DNA of 46,689 nt from assembly GCA_050251635.1 (NCBI GenBank), contig JBFWML010000013.1:1-46689 (forward strand). The letters run 5' to 3'. Below are positions 1-7,763 of this stretch, in pieces. Source of the stretch: JBFWML01 sp050251635. Its GTDB lineage: Bacteria > Campylobacterota > Campylobacteria > Campylobacterales > SZUA-545. Both the position numbers and the translations under genes were made by a program. How positions within the stretch are numbered: the stretch's first letter is position 1; the number at the start of each line of letters is the position of its first letter. A model generated the notes under the pieces. That model did not search any database and had not been told where the DNA came from. It saw only the letters and a list, made by a program, of their open reading frames with translations.

Positions 1-1680
1 CAAGAAACCGGTGGTGTGCTTCTCCATCACCATCAATCCCGCCACTTCACTCATGCCGTACATCATGACCATCGCCTTGATAATATCGGTGGCGCGCTCC
101 AGATCGTTGGCGGCGCCGGTGGAGATTTCGCCGATAAAAACCTCTTCGGCCGCCCGGCCGCCTAGAAGCACATCCACCTCTGCGATCAGCTCATGTCTTT
201 GCATCAGATACTTGTTCTCTTCGGGGGTGTTGAGCGTGTAGCCCAGCGCCGCCAAACCGCGGGGGATGATCGATACCTTGTTGACCTTTTTGGCTCCCTT
301 GGTCGTTTGCGCCAACAACGCGTGTCCGCTTTCGTGGTAGGCAACGATTTTTTTCTCTTTGGGACTGATACGGCGGGATTTTTTCTCCAGGCCCGCGATC
401 GAACGCTCCACCGCCTCGCGCAGATCCTCCTGCTCGACCTTGTCTTTGTTTTTGCGGCCCGCCAGAAGCGTCGCTTCGTTGACAATATTGGCCAAGTCCG
501 CACCGGCCAAACCGGCGGTCATCTTGGCAACCTCTTCGAGTTCGACCGTCTTATCCAGCTCCACGTGCTGCACGTGAACCTTCAAAATCTCCAAACGCCC
601 TTTAAAGTCGGGCTTATCCACCAGCACCTGACGGTCAAAACGGCCCGGACGCAGCAGCGCCGGGTCAAGAATTTCGGGCCGGTTGGTGGCCGCAAGGATG
701 ATAATCGGCTCGGTACTGGCAAAGCCGTCCATCTCGGCTAGCAGCTGGTTAAGGGTCTGCTCCCGCTCGTCGTTACCGCCAAAACCTGAAGCGGCGCGGC
801 TTTTGCCGAGCGCGTCCAGCTCGTCGATAAAGACGATTGCCGGAGCCTCTTTTTTGGCCTGCTCAAATAAATCCCGCACCCGCGCCGCGCCCACGCCGAC
901 AAACATCTCAATAAAGCTTGATGCGGAAACGGAGAAGAACGGCACGCTCGCTTCGCCGGCCACGGCTTTAGCCAGTAGCGTTTTGCCGGTCCCCGGAGGA
1001 CCCACCAGCAAAATGCCCTTGGGAATTTTGGCGCCGAGGCGGATGTAGCGATCGGGGTTTTTCAGGAAGTCAACAACCTCTTTAACCTCCTCTTTGGCCT
1101 CTTCGTTTCCGGCCATGTCGTCAAAGGTCACATTGGGCTTTTCGGCGTTAATCATCCGCTTGGCGCTCCCCATGCCCAGCATCCCGCCGCCCATGCTTTT
1201 TTGCATACGGCTAGTCAGCAAAAGCCAGATGCCGAAGAAGATAAAAATGGGCAGTATCCAGCCAAAGAGCAGATCGGTAAACCAGTTCTCTTCGCTCACC
1301 CCCGTGTAAGAAACGCCCTTTTCCTCCAAAAGCGGCAACAGTGTATCGTCGGGCACAATCCGCTTAACCATGTAGTTGGTGCGCACGCCGCCGCTAAGCG
1401 AACTGGCCTGCAAAGTGCTTTTGCCGATAGTGACAAACTCGACCTGTCCGGTCTTGACCAGCTCCTTAAACTCCGAATAGGTCAGGTTTTTGCTGACCGT
1501 CCGGGTTGCCGGAGCCTGCATGGCCCCGCTTTCAACACTTTCGTTTGCGGAGAAATATTTAAAAATCAAAATCGAAGCGATCGCAAACACCGCAAAAAGC
1601 AGCAGCGGGTTTTGATTAAAAAAGTTATTCGGTCCGTTTTCCGGAGGCACGCCCGGAGGGGTGTTTTGGGGTTTTTTCAT
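1..1680 (-). CDS. ftsH: ATP-dependent zinc metalloprotease FtsH (3' end outside window)
   Basis: Membrane-anchored AAA+ protease that degrades misfolded and regulatory membrane and soluble proteins. The reading frame is open from the ATG at 1680 to base 1, so 560 residues are present and the C-terminus lies outside the window. A first membrane segment lies near residues 25-45, then a periplasmic stretch, then a second membrane segment (WILPIFIFFGIWLLL). Walker A (GPPGTGKT) is at residues 227-234, Walker B (IVFIDELDAL) follows, and the zinc-protease motif HESGH starts at residue 449 (bases 322-336). The order cheY-prmA-ftsH is the one I recall from Helicobacter pylori. The stop of prmA is 10 bases upstream, so the three genes are probably co-transcribed. 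Identification is firm. Confidence 0.97.
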   Translation of the reverse strand, partial: MKKPQNTPPGVPPENGPNNFFNQNPLLLFAVFAIASILIFKYFSANESVESGAMQAPATRTVSKNLTYSEFKELVKTGQVEFVTIGKSTLQASSLSGGVRTNYMVKRIVPDDTLLPLLEEKGVSYTGVSEENWFTDLLFGWILPIFIFFGIWLLLTSRMQKSMGGGMLGMGSAKRMINAEKPNVTFDDMAGNEEAKEEVKEVVDFLKNPDRYIRLGAKIPKGILLVGPPGTGKTLLAKAVAGEASVPFFSVSASSFIEMFVGVGAARVRDLFEQAKKEAPAIVFIDELDALGKSRAASGFGGNDEREQTLNQLLAEMDGFASTEPIIILAATNRPEILDPALLRPGRFDRQVLVDKPDFKGRLEILKVHVQHVELDKTVELEEVAKMTAGLAGADLANIVNEATLLAGRKNKDKVEQEDLREAVERSIAGLEKKSRRISPKEKKIVAYHESGHALLAQTTKGAKKVNKVSIIPRGLAALGYTLNTPEENKYLMQRHELIAEVDVLLGGRAAEEVFIGEISTGAANDLERATDIIKAMVMMYGMSEVAGLMVMEKHTTGFL

Positions 1681-1690
1681 GGTTGGGTTC

Positions 1691-2509
1691 CTATATTTTT
1701 TTAAGCACGAACGTAAGCCACTCGCCCCGTTCGATCACATGGATTGTTTCAAAGGCTTTGTACGCGCCCTCGATGCGGCTTTTGTAGCGGTTTAAAACGC
1801 CCGAGAGGATCAAATACCCGCCCGTTTGCGTAATCCGCTCCAAATCCTGACGCAAGAAAACCAGTACGTCGGCGACGATATTGGCAACAACAATTTCATA
1901 GGTCCGCTCCGATTGATCGGCCGAGCCAACCCAGAGCTCTTCAGGTTTTACGCCATTAATTTCGCAATTGTGACGGCTATCAATTATAGCAGCTTTGTCG
2001 GTGTCGCACAAGCTGACCAAAGCACCTCGCCGTGCGGCTGCGATGGCCAAAATACCGCTTCCGCAACCCACGTCGATCAAGCGTTTGTTGCGCAGCTCAA
2101 GCCCGGCTAAAGCCTCCAAGCAACCGCAGGTCGTTTCATGATGCCCGGTGCCAAAAACCAAACCCGGGTCGATCACCACGTCGATCAGGCCGTCTTGGGC
2201 GCCTTCATGCCAGGAGGGGCGCACCCAAAAACCGCCGCAGCGAACCGGCTGGACGCTTTGCCGGTACTGGGAGAGCCAGTCTTGCTGATTCTGTCTTGCC
2301 CAACGAATCGAGCAGGTTACCGCAGGCTCCATCAGCGCACAGAGCCTGTCTATTCGCTCCTGCGCATCGACAACGGGTTCGTCAAAGGCAAATACGTAAT
2401 TGCCGTCGCGCCATTCAAGGGGGGCATCAAAGCAGGAGCAGAGGGCGGATTCCAACCCCTCGTCTTCCCTTGAGGGGGTGATAATTAATTCGTGATAGTA
2501 GGTACTCAG
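1691..2509 (-). CDS. prmA: Ribosomal protein L11 methyltransferase PrmA, probable CTG start
   Basis: SAM-dependent methyltransferase that methylates ribosomal protein L11. Family motifs are FGTGHHETT (about residues 119-127), the SAM loop DVGCGSG (about 146-152) and VANIVADVL. The first standard start in frame is a TTG at 2455, but that would remove the first beta strand: upstream codons read STYYHELIITPSREDEG, which fits the usual PrmA N-terminus. No ATG, GTG or TTG exists upstream before the in-frame stop. The likely start is CTG at 2507-2509, overlapping the TGA of cheY as CTGA, in the same way as the ATGA overlaps elsewhere here. This gives 272 residues. Function is firm; the start is an inference, and a sequencing error (ATG to CTG) would give the same picture. 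Confidence 0.9.
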   Translation of the reverse strand: MSTYYHELIITPSREDEGLESALCSCFDAPLEWRDGNYVFAFDEPVVDAQERIDRLCALMEPAVTCSIRWARQNQQDWLSQYRQSVQPVRCGGFWVRPSWHEGAQDGLIDVVIDPGLVFGTGHHETTCGCLEALAGLELRNKRLIDVGCGSGILAIAAARRGALVSLCDTDKAAIIDSRHNCEINGVKPEELWVGSADQSERTYEIVVANIVADVLVFLRQDLERITQTGGYLILSGVLNRYKSRIEGAYKAFETIHVIERGEWLTFVLKKI

Positions 2510-2880
2510 ACCCCGGCACCCAGAACGGCTTCGAGCTTTTCCTTGAGTACATCGGGCGTAAAGGGCTTAACGATGTAGTTGTTCACGCCCGCTTTAAGTG
2601 CGGTAATCACCTCGGTTTTTCCGCCTTCAGTGGTCACCATAATAATCGGCAAGTCGGTATAGCGCTGCTCGGCGCGCACCTTCTGAACCAACTCAAGGCC
2701 GTTCATTTCGGGCATGTTCCAGTCGGTCACCAAAACTCCGATTTCCGGGTTCTGCTGCAAGACCTCCCATGCTTGTGCGCCGTTTTCGGCCTCGAAGAGA
2801 TCTTTGTATCCTAAGCGGTTTAGAGTGTTTTTAATAATCCGCCGCATTGTTGAGCTGTCGTCAACGACGAGAATTTTCAA
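2506..2880 (-). CDS. cheY: Chemotaxis response regulator CheY
   Basis: Single-domain receiver of 124 residues that, when phosphorylated, acts on the flagellar motor switch. The acidic pair D7/D8, phosphoacceptor D53 (TDWNMPEMNG), T83/T84 and K105 (VKPF) are all present. The sequence is very close to the CheY1 of Helicobacter as I remember it. The start is TTG at 2878-2880, preceded by AAGGAG five bases upstream. It is the first gene of the cheY-prmA-ftsH group, and its stop overlaps the proposed prmA start. No other chemotaxis or flagellar gene is in the window. Confidence in the family is very high. Confidence 0.95.
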   Translation of the reverse strand: MKILVVDDSSTMRRIIKNTLNRLGYKDLFEAENGAQAWEVLQQNPEIGVLVTDWNMPEMNGLELVQKVRAEQRYTDLPIIMVTTEGGKTEVITALKAGVNNYIVKPFTPDVLKEKLEAVLGAGV

Positions 2881-2935
2881 GCGTGCTCCTTTGCAGGCGT
2901 TACATGGGCTAATTTAAGACAAAAATTATCGGGGA

Positions 2936-3640
2936 TCATAAATTAAAAGCTTCTTTAATGTCAAGCGTGCCTTCGTAGATGGCTTTACCTACGATGCAGC
3001 CGTCAATCCGCCCCGTGCGGGCGAGCTTTCGCAAATCCTCCCCGTCCTTGACACCGCCGCTGGCGATGACGGTTTTCTCAAACGCCTCTTTGATCGACAG
3101 GGTAAAATCGACATTCACGCCGCTTAATGTACCGTCCCGGCCCACATCGGTGCAAATCACCGCCTGGGCGCCGCTTTGGCTAAAACGGCGCGCCAGATCG
3201 GTTGCCCTAATTTCGCTCACCTCCGCCCAGCCGCTAACCGCCACATTGCCGTTCACGGCGTCAATGCCGATCGCCACGGGGTATTTGGCCGCCATTTCGC
3301 AGGCCCAGTCGGGGTCTTTAACCGCTGCTGAACCCAAAATGACGCGGCTGATGCCCAAATCCAGATAGGCTTTGATTGTCGCTTCGTCGCGGATGCCGCC
3401 GCCCAGTTGGGTTTTGAGCTTCGTGGTTTTTAAAATCGCTTCGATGCTTTTTTTGTTTTTGGGCTCCCCCGCAAAGGCGCCGTCGAGATCGACGATATGC
3501 AGCCACGTTGCGCCGAAGGATTCAAACCGCTCGGCCAGCTCGGCAGGATTGGACGAATAGACCTTGGCGCTTTCCATCAGCCCTTTAGTCAGGCGTACCG
3601 CTTGGTTTTCTTTCAGATCGATCGCCGGGTAGATAATCAT
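2936..3640 (-). CDS. hisA: Phosphoribosylformimino-5-aminoimidazole carboxamide ribotide isomerase HisA
   Basis: Histidine biosynthesis enzyme (Amadori isomerisation of ProFAR to PRFAR), a 234-residue TIM barrel. The catalytic aspartates are D8 (YPAIDLK) and D165 (CTDVGRDG), and both phosphate-binding halves (GGGIRD, ASGGVKDG) are seen. The frame is open further upstream, but the ATG at 3640 gives the conserved N-terminus MIIYPAIDL and overlaps the hisH stop as ATGA. hisH and hisA therefore form a translationally coupled pair. The other his genes are not in the window. Confidence 0.96.
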   Translation of the reverse strand: MIIYPAIDLKENQAVRLTKGLMESAKVYSSNPAELAERFESFGATWLHIVDLDGAFAGEPKNKKSIEAILKTTKLKTQLGGGIRDEATIKAYLDLGISRVILGSAAVKDPDWACEMAAKYPVAIGIDAVNGNVAVSGWAEVSEIRATDLARRFSQSGAQAVICTDVGRDGTLSGVNVDFTLSIKEAFEKTVIASGGVKDGEDLRKLARTGRIDGCIVGKAIYEGTLDIKEAFNL

Positions 3641-4257
3641 TTCAGCTCCGCAAAGTTTTTTAAGATCTTCAGCCCCGCCGTATGGCTTTTTTCCGGGTGG
3701 GGCTGCAGCCCTAGAAGGTTGTCGTGTTGCACGGCGGCGGCAAATTCGTAGCCGTAAAAACAGGATGCGATCGTCTGCGCCGCGTCGCATTCGGCGTGGT
3801 AAGCATGCACAAAATAGAGCCGCTCACCCTCGGGGGTGCCGTTAAAAAGCGGTGAGTGGTGGTGCAAATTCAGCCGGTTCCAGCCCATATGGGGGATTTT
3901 GATCGGATGGGCCGCGCGGGCGGGATCAAACCGCTTGACGCTGCCGGGCAACAGCGCCAGACCCGTTTTGCCCGACGACTCCTCGCTGCTTTTAAACAGC
4001 ATCTGCATCCCCAGACAAATCCCAAAGAGCCATTTGCCTGCCGCAACGTGGGCTTTGATCGCCTCGTCCAGACCGCTCTCTTTAAGGTGATCGGCCGCAT
4101 CACCAAAGGCGCCCACCCCGGGCAGAATCAATTTCTCAAACCGTTTTAACGCATCCGGATCGCGGATAACCTCGGCCTGAAAGCCAATCTTCTCCACCGA
4201 GTTGATCAGGCTGGCTAGGTTGCCCATCTGGTAGTCGATAATGCCGATCGCGGCCAA
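3637..4257 (-). CDS. hisH: Imidazole glycerol phosphate synthase glutaminase subunit HisH
   Basis: Class I glutamine amidotransferase that feeds ammonia to HisF in histidine synthesis. The triad is visible: Cys81 in GICLGMQ, His187 and Glu189 in LQPHPEKS. An upstream ATG at 4290 is in frame, but the TTG at 4255-4257 has AAGGAG five bases ahead of it and gives the conserved start AAIGIIDYQMGNL, so TTG is chosen (206 residues). The stop overlaps hisA. hisF is not adjacent. The gene is divergent from rpmE across about 165 bases. Confidence 0.95.
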   Translation of the reverse strand: MAAIGIIDYQMGNLASLINSVEKIGFQAEVIRDPDALKRFEKLILPGVGAFGDAADHLKESGLDEAIKAHVAAGKWLFGICLGMQMLFKSSEESSGKTGLALLPGSVKRFDPARAAHPIKIPHMGWNRLNLHHHSPLFNGTPEGERLYFVHAYHAECDAAQTIASCFYGYEFAAAVQHDNLLGLQPHPEKSHTAGLKILKNFAELK

Positions 4258-4356
4258 GGGCGCTCCTTGTAACGGTGGGTAACGCGGCAATTTTATCAGA
4301 GGGGAGGTAAAAGCGATTGATTGTTCCGTTTAAAGAAGGATCAAACTTTGCTCCTG

Positions 4357-4362
4357 TATAAT
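4357..4362 (+). promoter_or_regulatory. Candidate -10 box of the rpmE operon
   Basis: A perfect TATAAT lies 61 bases before the rpmE start in the region divergent from hisH. No good -35 is visible, which is usual for sigma-70 promoters in this phylum. The transcript would carry a leader of about 50 bases containing the hairpin at 4386-4406. Confidence 0.6.
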
Positions 4363-4385
4363 CGCGGATTTTAAATCTAAATGAC

Positions 4386-4406
4386 CGCAAGATAACAATC
4401 TTCGCG
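4386..4406 (+). promoter_or_regulatory. Hairpin in the rpmE leader just ahead of the ribosome binding site
   Basis: Bases 386-393 of this kilobase (CGCAAGAT) pair with 4398-4406 (ATCTTCGCG) across an AACA loop, with one bulged C. The AGAAGG ribosome binding site follows at once. The position suits a regulatory leader of ribosomal protein L31, but no function is demonstrated. Confidence 0.4.
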
Positions 4407-4423
4407 GGAAGAAGGCATGAGAG

Positions 4424-4624
4424 ATGAAAAAAGATCTCCACCCCAATCTGGTTGAGTGCACGGTTAGCTGCTCCTGCGGCAACACCTTCACCATCAAGTC
4501 CACCAAAGAGGCCATCCGTCTCGATATCTGCGACAAGTGCCATCCGTTCTATACCGGTTCGGAAAAGAGCATGGACACCACCGGCCGCATCGAGAAGTTC
4601 AACAAGAAGTACGGCTTGGCTTAA
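4424..4624 (+). CDS. rpmE: 50S ribosomal protein L31 (zinc-binding type)
   Basis: Large-subunit ribosomal protein of 66 residues. The zinc ligands typical of the C+ form are present: Cys16 and Cys18 in SCSCG, Cys36 and Cys39 in ICDKC. The sequence VKSTKEAIRLDIC-type core and the ending NKKYGLA are standard. It opens a plus-strand operon running to the aminotransferase gene at 8995. The order rpmE-rsmI-rlmB matches what I recall from Helicobacter and Campylobacter. Confidence 0.97.
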   Translation: MKKDLHPNLVECTVSCSCGNTFTIKSTKEAIRLDICDKCHPFYTGSEKSMDTTGRIEKFNKKYGLA

Positions 4625-4625
4625 T

Positions 4626-5462
4626 TTGCTAAGCTTCGTGCCAACGCCGATTGGCAACCTAGAAGACCTCTCCTTCCGCGCTCTGAAAAGATTGTCGGAA
4701 GCGGAGGTTTTTTTTTGCGAAGATACCCGCGTCACCAAAAAACTGCTTTCGCTCCTCAAAGAACGCTTTAACGCGACTTTTCAGGAGAATGCCCGTTTTA
4801 TCAGCCTTCACTCCCACAACGAAAACGAAACGATCGATAAGCTCGATCCCGTTCTTTTTGAGCGCCCCTGCGTTTACGTCAGCGATGCCGGAATGCCGGC
4901 AGTCAGCGATCCGGGAGCCAAACTGGTGATGTGGTGCAAAGAGCGGCAAATTCCCTACGAAGTGTTGCCCGGCGCCAACGCGGCCTTAACCGCCTATGCC
5001 GCCAGCGGCGAACTTTCGGGCCGGTTTTTGTTTTACGGGTTTTTGCCCCACAAACAAGAGGCGCGCAAAGCCGAACTGTTGCCCCTGCTGGCGTCCCCCT
5101 GGGCGATTGTGCTCTACGAAGCGCCCCACCGGATCCAGTCCTTGATCGAGCTGCTGCGTGAATGTGCGCCCGATCGATTGATCGAAGCCTTTAAGGAGCT
5201 GACCAAGCTGCACGAAAAGCATCTGTGGGGCGATGCGCAAACGGTGGCCGAGCAGATCCGGCAAACCAATACCAAGGGGGAGTGGGTCGTGGTGGTTCAC
5301 CCCGGTTCGGCCGTCGGCTCCAGAGCAGAAGCCTGGCTGATCGACGCATTGAGCGAGCTGCAAGCGCCCGTTAAACCGCTTTCAAAAATTTTGGCCAGAC
5401 TCACCGACGAAAACGCCAGTCTTTGGTATGACCGGCTACAGGAAAAGAAACAACAAAAATGA
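4626..5462 (+). CDS. rsmI: 16S rRNA (cytidine(1402)-2'-O)-methyltransferase RsmI
   Basis: Methylates the ribose of C1402 in 16S rRNA. Family motifs in order are PTPIGNLEDL, CEDTRVTKKLL, SDAGMPAVSDPG, LPGANAALTAY, GFLPHK, YEAPHRI and ELTKLHE. The frame is open upstream inside rpmE, but the start best matching the family is TTG at 4626, two bases after the rpmE stop (278 residues). It lacks a strong ribosome binding site, so translation may be coupled to rpmE. The last codon overlaps the rlmB start as ATGA. Confidence 0.94.
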   Translation: MLSFVPTPIGNLEDLSFRALKRLSEAEVFFCEDTRVTKKLLSLLKERFNATFQENARFISLHSHNENETIDKLDPVLFERPCVYVSDAGMPAVSDPGAKLVMWCKERQIPYEVLPGANAALTAYAASGELSGRFLFYGFLPHKQEARKAELLPLLASPWAIVLYEAPHRIQSLIELLRECAPDRLIEAFKELTKLHEKHLWGDAQTVAEQIRQTNTKGEWVVVVHPGSAVGSRAEAWLIDALSELQAPVKPLSKILARLTDENASLWYDRLQEKKQQK

Positions 5463-6142
5463 TCATTTTCGGAAAACGGGTTGTGCTTCACGCCCTCAAA
5501 AAACACCGCGCCAAGGTTCAAACGCTCTACTTGGCCAAGGAACTGGACAAGAAACTCTTTGGCGAACTGGTCAAGGCGGGCGTTCGCATTGAGCGCGTCG
5601 ATGCCAAAAAAGCGCAAGGTTTAGCCCACGGCGGCAACCATCAGGGAATGCTGGCTAAGATCGAACCGCTTCTGTTTGCCGATAACTCTCAGGCGATCAA
5701 CCGCAGATTTGCCGTGATGACCATCGGCGTAACCGACATGGGCAATCTTGGCGCGATCGCAAGAACCGCTTGGGCGCTGGGGGCTGAGGCGCTGGTGGTC
5801 AGCGGCGTGAACCAGCTCAACTTAGAGGGGCTTATCCGCACCAGCAGCGGCGCCGCTTTGGATATGCCGCTTTTTTTGATGCCCAATTCGGCTGAGGCGG
5901 TGGAACACTTTAAACAGGCAGGGTTTTTCACCATCGGGGCCACGCTTGACGGCGCGGATACCCGGGATTTTTCCGACTGTCCGGCCAAACGACTCCTCGT
6001 GTTGGGGGCCGAAGATGAAGGTTTGCCCGGACGCATTGAAAGAAAACTGGACGCCCGGGTAACCATTCCCATGGCGCACGGTTTTGATTCGCTCAACGTC
6101 TCCGCCGCAGCGGCAATTTTGATTGACAGGATAAGAAAATGA
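5459..6142 (+). CDS. rlmB: SpoU-family 23S rRNA 2'-O-methyltransferase (RlmB/TrmH type)
   Basis: Knotted (SPOUT) RNA ribose methyltransferase of 227 residues. The N-terminal substrate-binding region begins IIFGKRVVLHAL and contains HGGNHQGM. The three SpoU motifs are DMGNLGAIARTA, LVLGAEDEGLP and VTIPMAHGFDSLNVSAAAA. RlmB (G2251 of 23S rRNA) is the best specific guess from length and N-terminal domain; another SpoU specificity cannot be excluded. Both ends overlap neighbours by ATGA, indicating tight coupling in this operon. Confidence 0.88.
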   Translation: MIIFGKRVVLHALKKHRAKVQTLYLAKELDKKLFGELVKAGVRIERVDAKKAQGLAHGGNHQGMLAKIEPLLFADNSQAINRRFAVMTIGVTDMGNLGAIARTAWALGAEALVVSGVNQLNLEGLIRTSSGAALDMPLFLMPNSAEAVEHFKQAGFFTIGATLDGADTRDFSDCPAKRLLVLGAEDEGLPGRIERKLDARVTIPMAHGFDSLNVSAAAAILIDRIRK

Positions 6143-6927
6143 ACGGACTGGAAACCCTCAAAGCCATCGGCGCCGGCGAAATTTTCCGGCGCACGCACAT
6201 CTCCGTCGATGAAGCCAAAGCCCTTCTGGATAAAAACTTCGACTACTTCAACCGCGCGAAGGCCTTGGGTTTTGTCAAAATCCTTGAGCGCGAATACGAT
6301 GTGGATCTGTCCGAATGGGTAGCCGAATTTGAAGCGCACAAGGGGCGCGCGCAGGAAAACGGCGCTATTTTTGTTTACCCCAAAGAGGAGCAAAACCGCA
6401 GTCTGTCCGTCGGTCTTGCGGCGCTGGTTGTCGCCGCAATTGCCTTGGGCGCGCTGTTTTACTTTGGCGGCGACGAGGAAAAGACCGTTACCGCACCGCA
6501 AGCGCAAAACAACAAAAGCGCCCTTGTCGAGGAGGCCAAGGAGGCTATCAGCGCCGCAGCGACTGTGGAGGTTCTAACGCCGATCGAGCCTGCGCAACCC
6601 GAAGAGCCCGTTGCCGAGACCGCGCCCGAGTTTTATATCTCGTCAGAAAGCGATCTGTGGGTGGGCATCTACTACAGCGATACCGGTCAGCGCGACGGAC
6701 GCATCATCAAGGGCCGTATCGATCTCGACCCCGAGCGCAACCAGATTATCACCTTCGGCCACGGGATGTTTAAGATGGTTTATCAAGATCAGGTGATCGA
6801 ACCCAATTCCGGCGGTCTTCAGCGCTTCCGCTTCCGCGACGGCGAGCTCACCCAAATGGCAGCCCCTCAACCGGCCAAGCCTCAAAGCGACAACAACGAA
6901 AGCGCCGAGGGGACCGTTCAGCCGTGA
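6139..6927 (+). CDS. Single-pass membrane protein with N-terminal RodZ-like helix-turn-helix
   Basis: A 262-residue protein. Residues 1-70 are a cytoplasmic helical domain (RRTHISVDEAKALLD, then FVKILEREYDVDLSEW) that resembles the helix-turn-helix of RodZ-like proteins. A membrane segment lies near residues 92-109 (SVGLAALVVAAIALGALFYF), followed by an acidic, proline/alanine-rich linker (to about 160) and a C-terminal periplasmic domain of about 75 residues (YISSESDLWVGIYYSDTGQ). Position and order recall the Campylobacter membrane gene after rlmB. A role in cell shape or envelope organisation is possible by analogy with RodZ only; no function is established. It overlaps both neighbours. 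Confidence 0.75.
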   Translation: MNGLETLKAIGAGEIFRRTHISVDEAKALLDKNFDYFNRAKALGFVKILEREYDVDLSEWVAEFEAHKGRAQENGAIFVYPKEEQNRSLSVGLAALVVAAIALGALFYFGGDEEKTVTAPQAQNNKSALVEEAKEAISAAATVEVLTPIEPAQPEEPVAETAPEFYISSESDLWVGIYYSDTGQRDGRIIKGRIDLDPERNQIITFGHGMFKMVYQDQVIEPNSGGLQRFRFRDGELTQMAAPQPAKPQSDNNESAEGTVQP

Positions 6928-7763
6928 AAAGTTTCCGTTTTCTGATCATTGTGGCCCTGCTTCCTTTTTGGGGCTGGGCGGATGCCATCGACGACAAGGT
7001 GCGCAGCCTGGTCGATCCCAAAAGCTACGTCGTTCACCAGCGACTCATTGACATCATCTTTCGCGATCGCAGCGCCTTTTTTCTGGATGAAACCCGGCTT
7101 GACAGCGTGAAGGTGGTCACCACGCTTAAGGAGAACGGTCTGCTGGATATCTTCTACCGCAGCGGGCCTAGAAACCTGAGCGCCACCTTCCGCACCCACC
7201 AAAGCCCCCCGTTTTTTCTCAAGGCGATCGGCGATAGCCTGAGCGAGCTGGGCTATAACTTTACGCTCACCTCCTCCATGCGTCAGGACGGCGCGTTTTT
7301 TGAATGGCAGCTGGCCTACCGCAGCGACCACGCTATTGATCCGGCACTCCTTGCCAAACGCCTGTCAAGCTACGGCATCTTAATCGAAGACATTTCCAAG
7401 GAGGAGGATCGCTGGTTCTACACCCTGACGGCCACCGCCCCCATGCTGCCCGAAGCAACCTATCTGGAGGCGGATCTGCAAGAGCCCCTGACCCTGCTAA
7501 ACCCCATGGGCGAATACTGGGTCGATCTCAACCAGACCGGCGGGCGCGTGGGCGTTCGGCGCAAGACCGGCGGGCTGTGGTTTCCTTATGCGGTCTTTTA
7601 TGATCGCGATCTTAGAATTCTGCGGGTTATGACCCACGAGCAGGCTTTGCGCACCCTTTTTGTCAGGGTGCCTGAAAATGCCGCCTATTTGAAAATCACC
7701 GACAACTACACCACCGAAAACCTCAAGCACGGTATTCAACTTTGGCTGGAAAGCAGTAACTGA
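6924..7763 (+). CDS. Predicted secreted periplasmic protein, conserved in the phylum
   Basis: A 279-residue protein starting GTG at 6924, which overlaps the previous stop as GTGA. Residues 1-20 form a Sec signal peptide (FLIIVALLPFWGWADA). The mature part has no motif I recognise; it is a mix of beta-rich segments and ends with KITDNYTTENLKHGIQLWLE. The conserved gene order with the RodZ-like gene before it suggests the two act together in the envelope, but that is inference. The stop overlaps the next start by one base (TGATG). Confidence 0.7.
   Translation: MKSFRFLIIVALLPFWGWADAIDDKVRSLVDPKSYVVHQRLIDIIFRDRSAFFLDETRLDSVKVVTTLKENGLLDIFYRSGPRNLSATFRTHQSPPFFLKAIGDSLSELGYNFTLTSSMRQDGAFFEWQLAYRSDHAIDPALLAKRLSSYGILIEDISKEEDRWFYTLTATAPMLPEATYLEADLQEPLTLLNPMGEYWVDLNQTGGRVGVRRKTGGLWFPYAVFYDRDLRILRVMTHEQALRTLFVRVPENAAYLKITDNYTTENLKHGIQLWLESSN

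Noticed and set aside
3641..3790. Upstream extension of hisA by 50 codons
   Set aside because: It lies inside hisH, lacks homology and the ATGA overlap gives the normal start.
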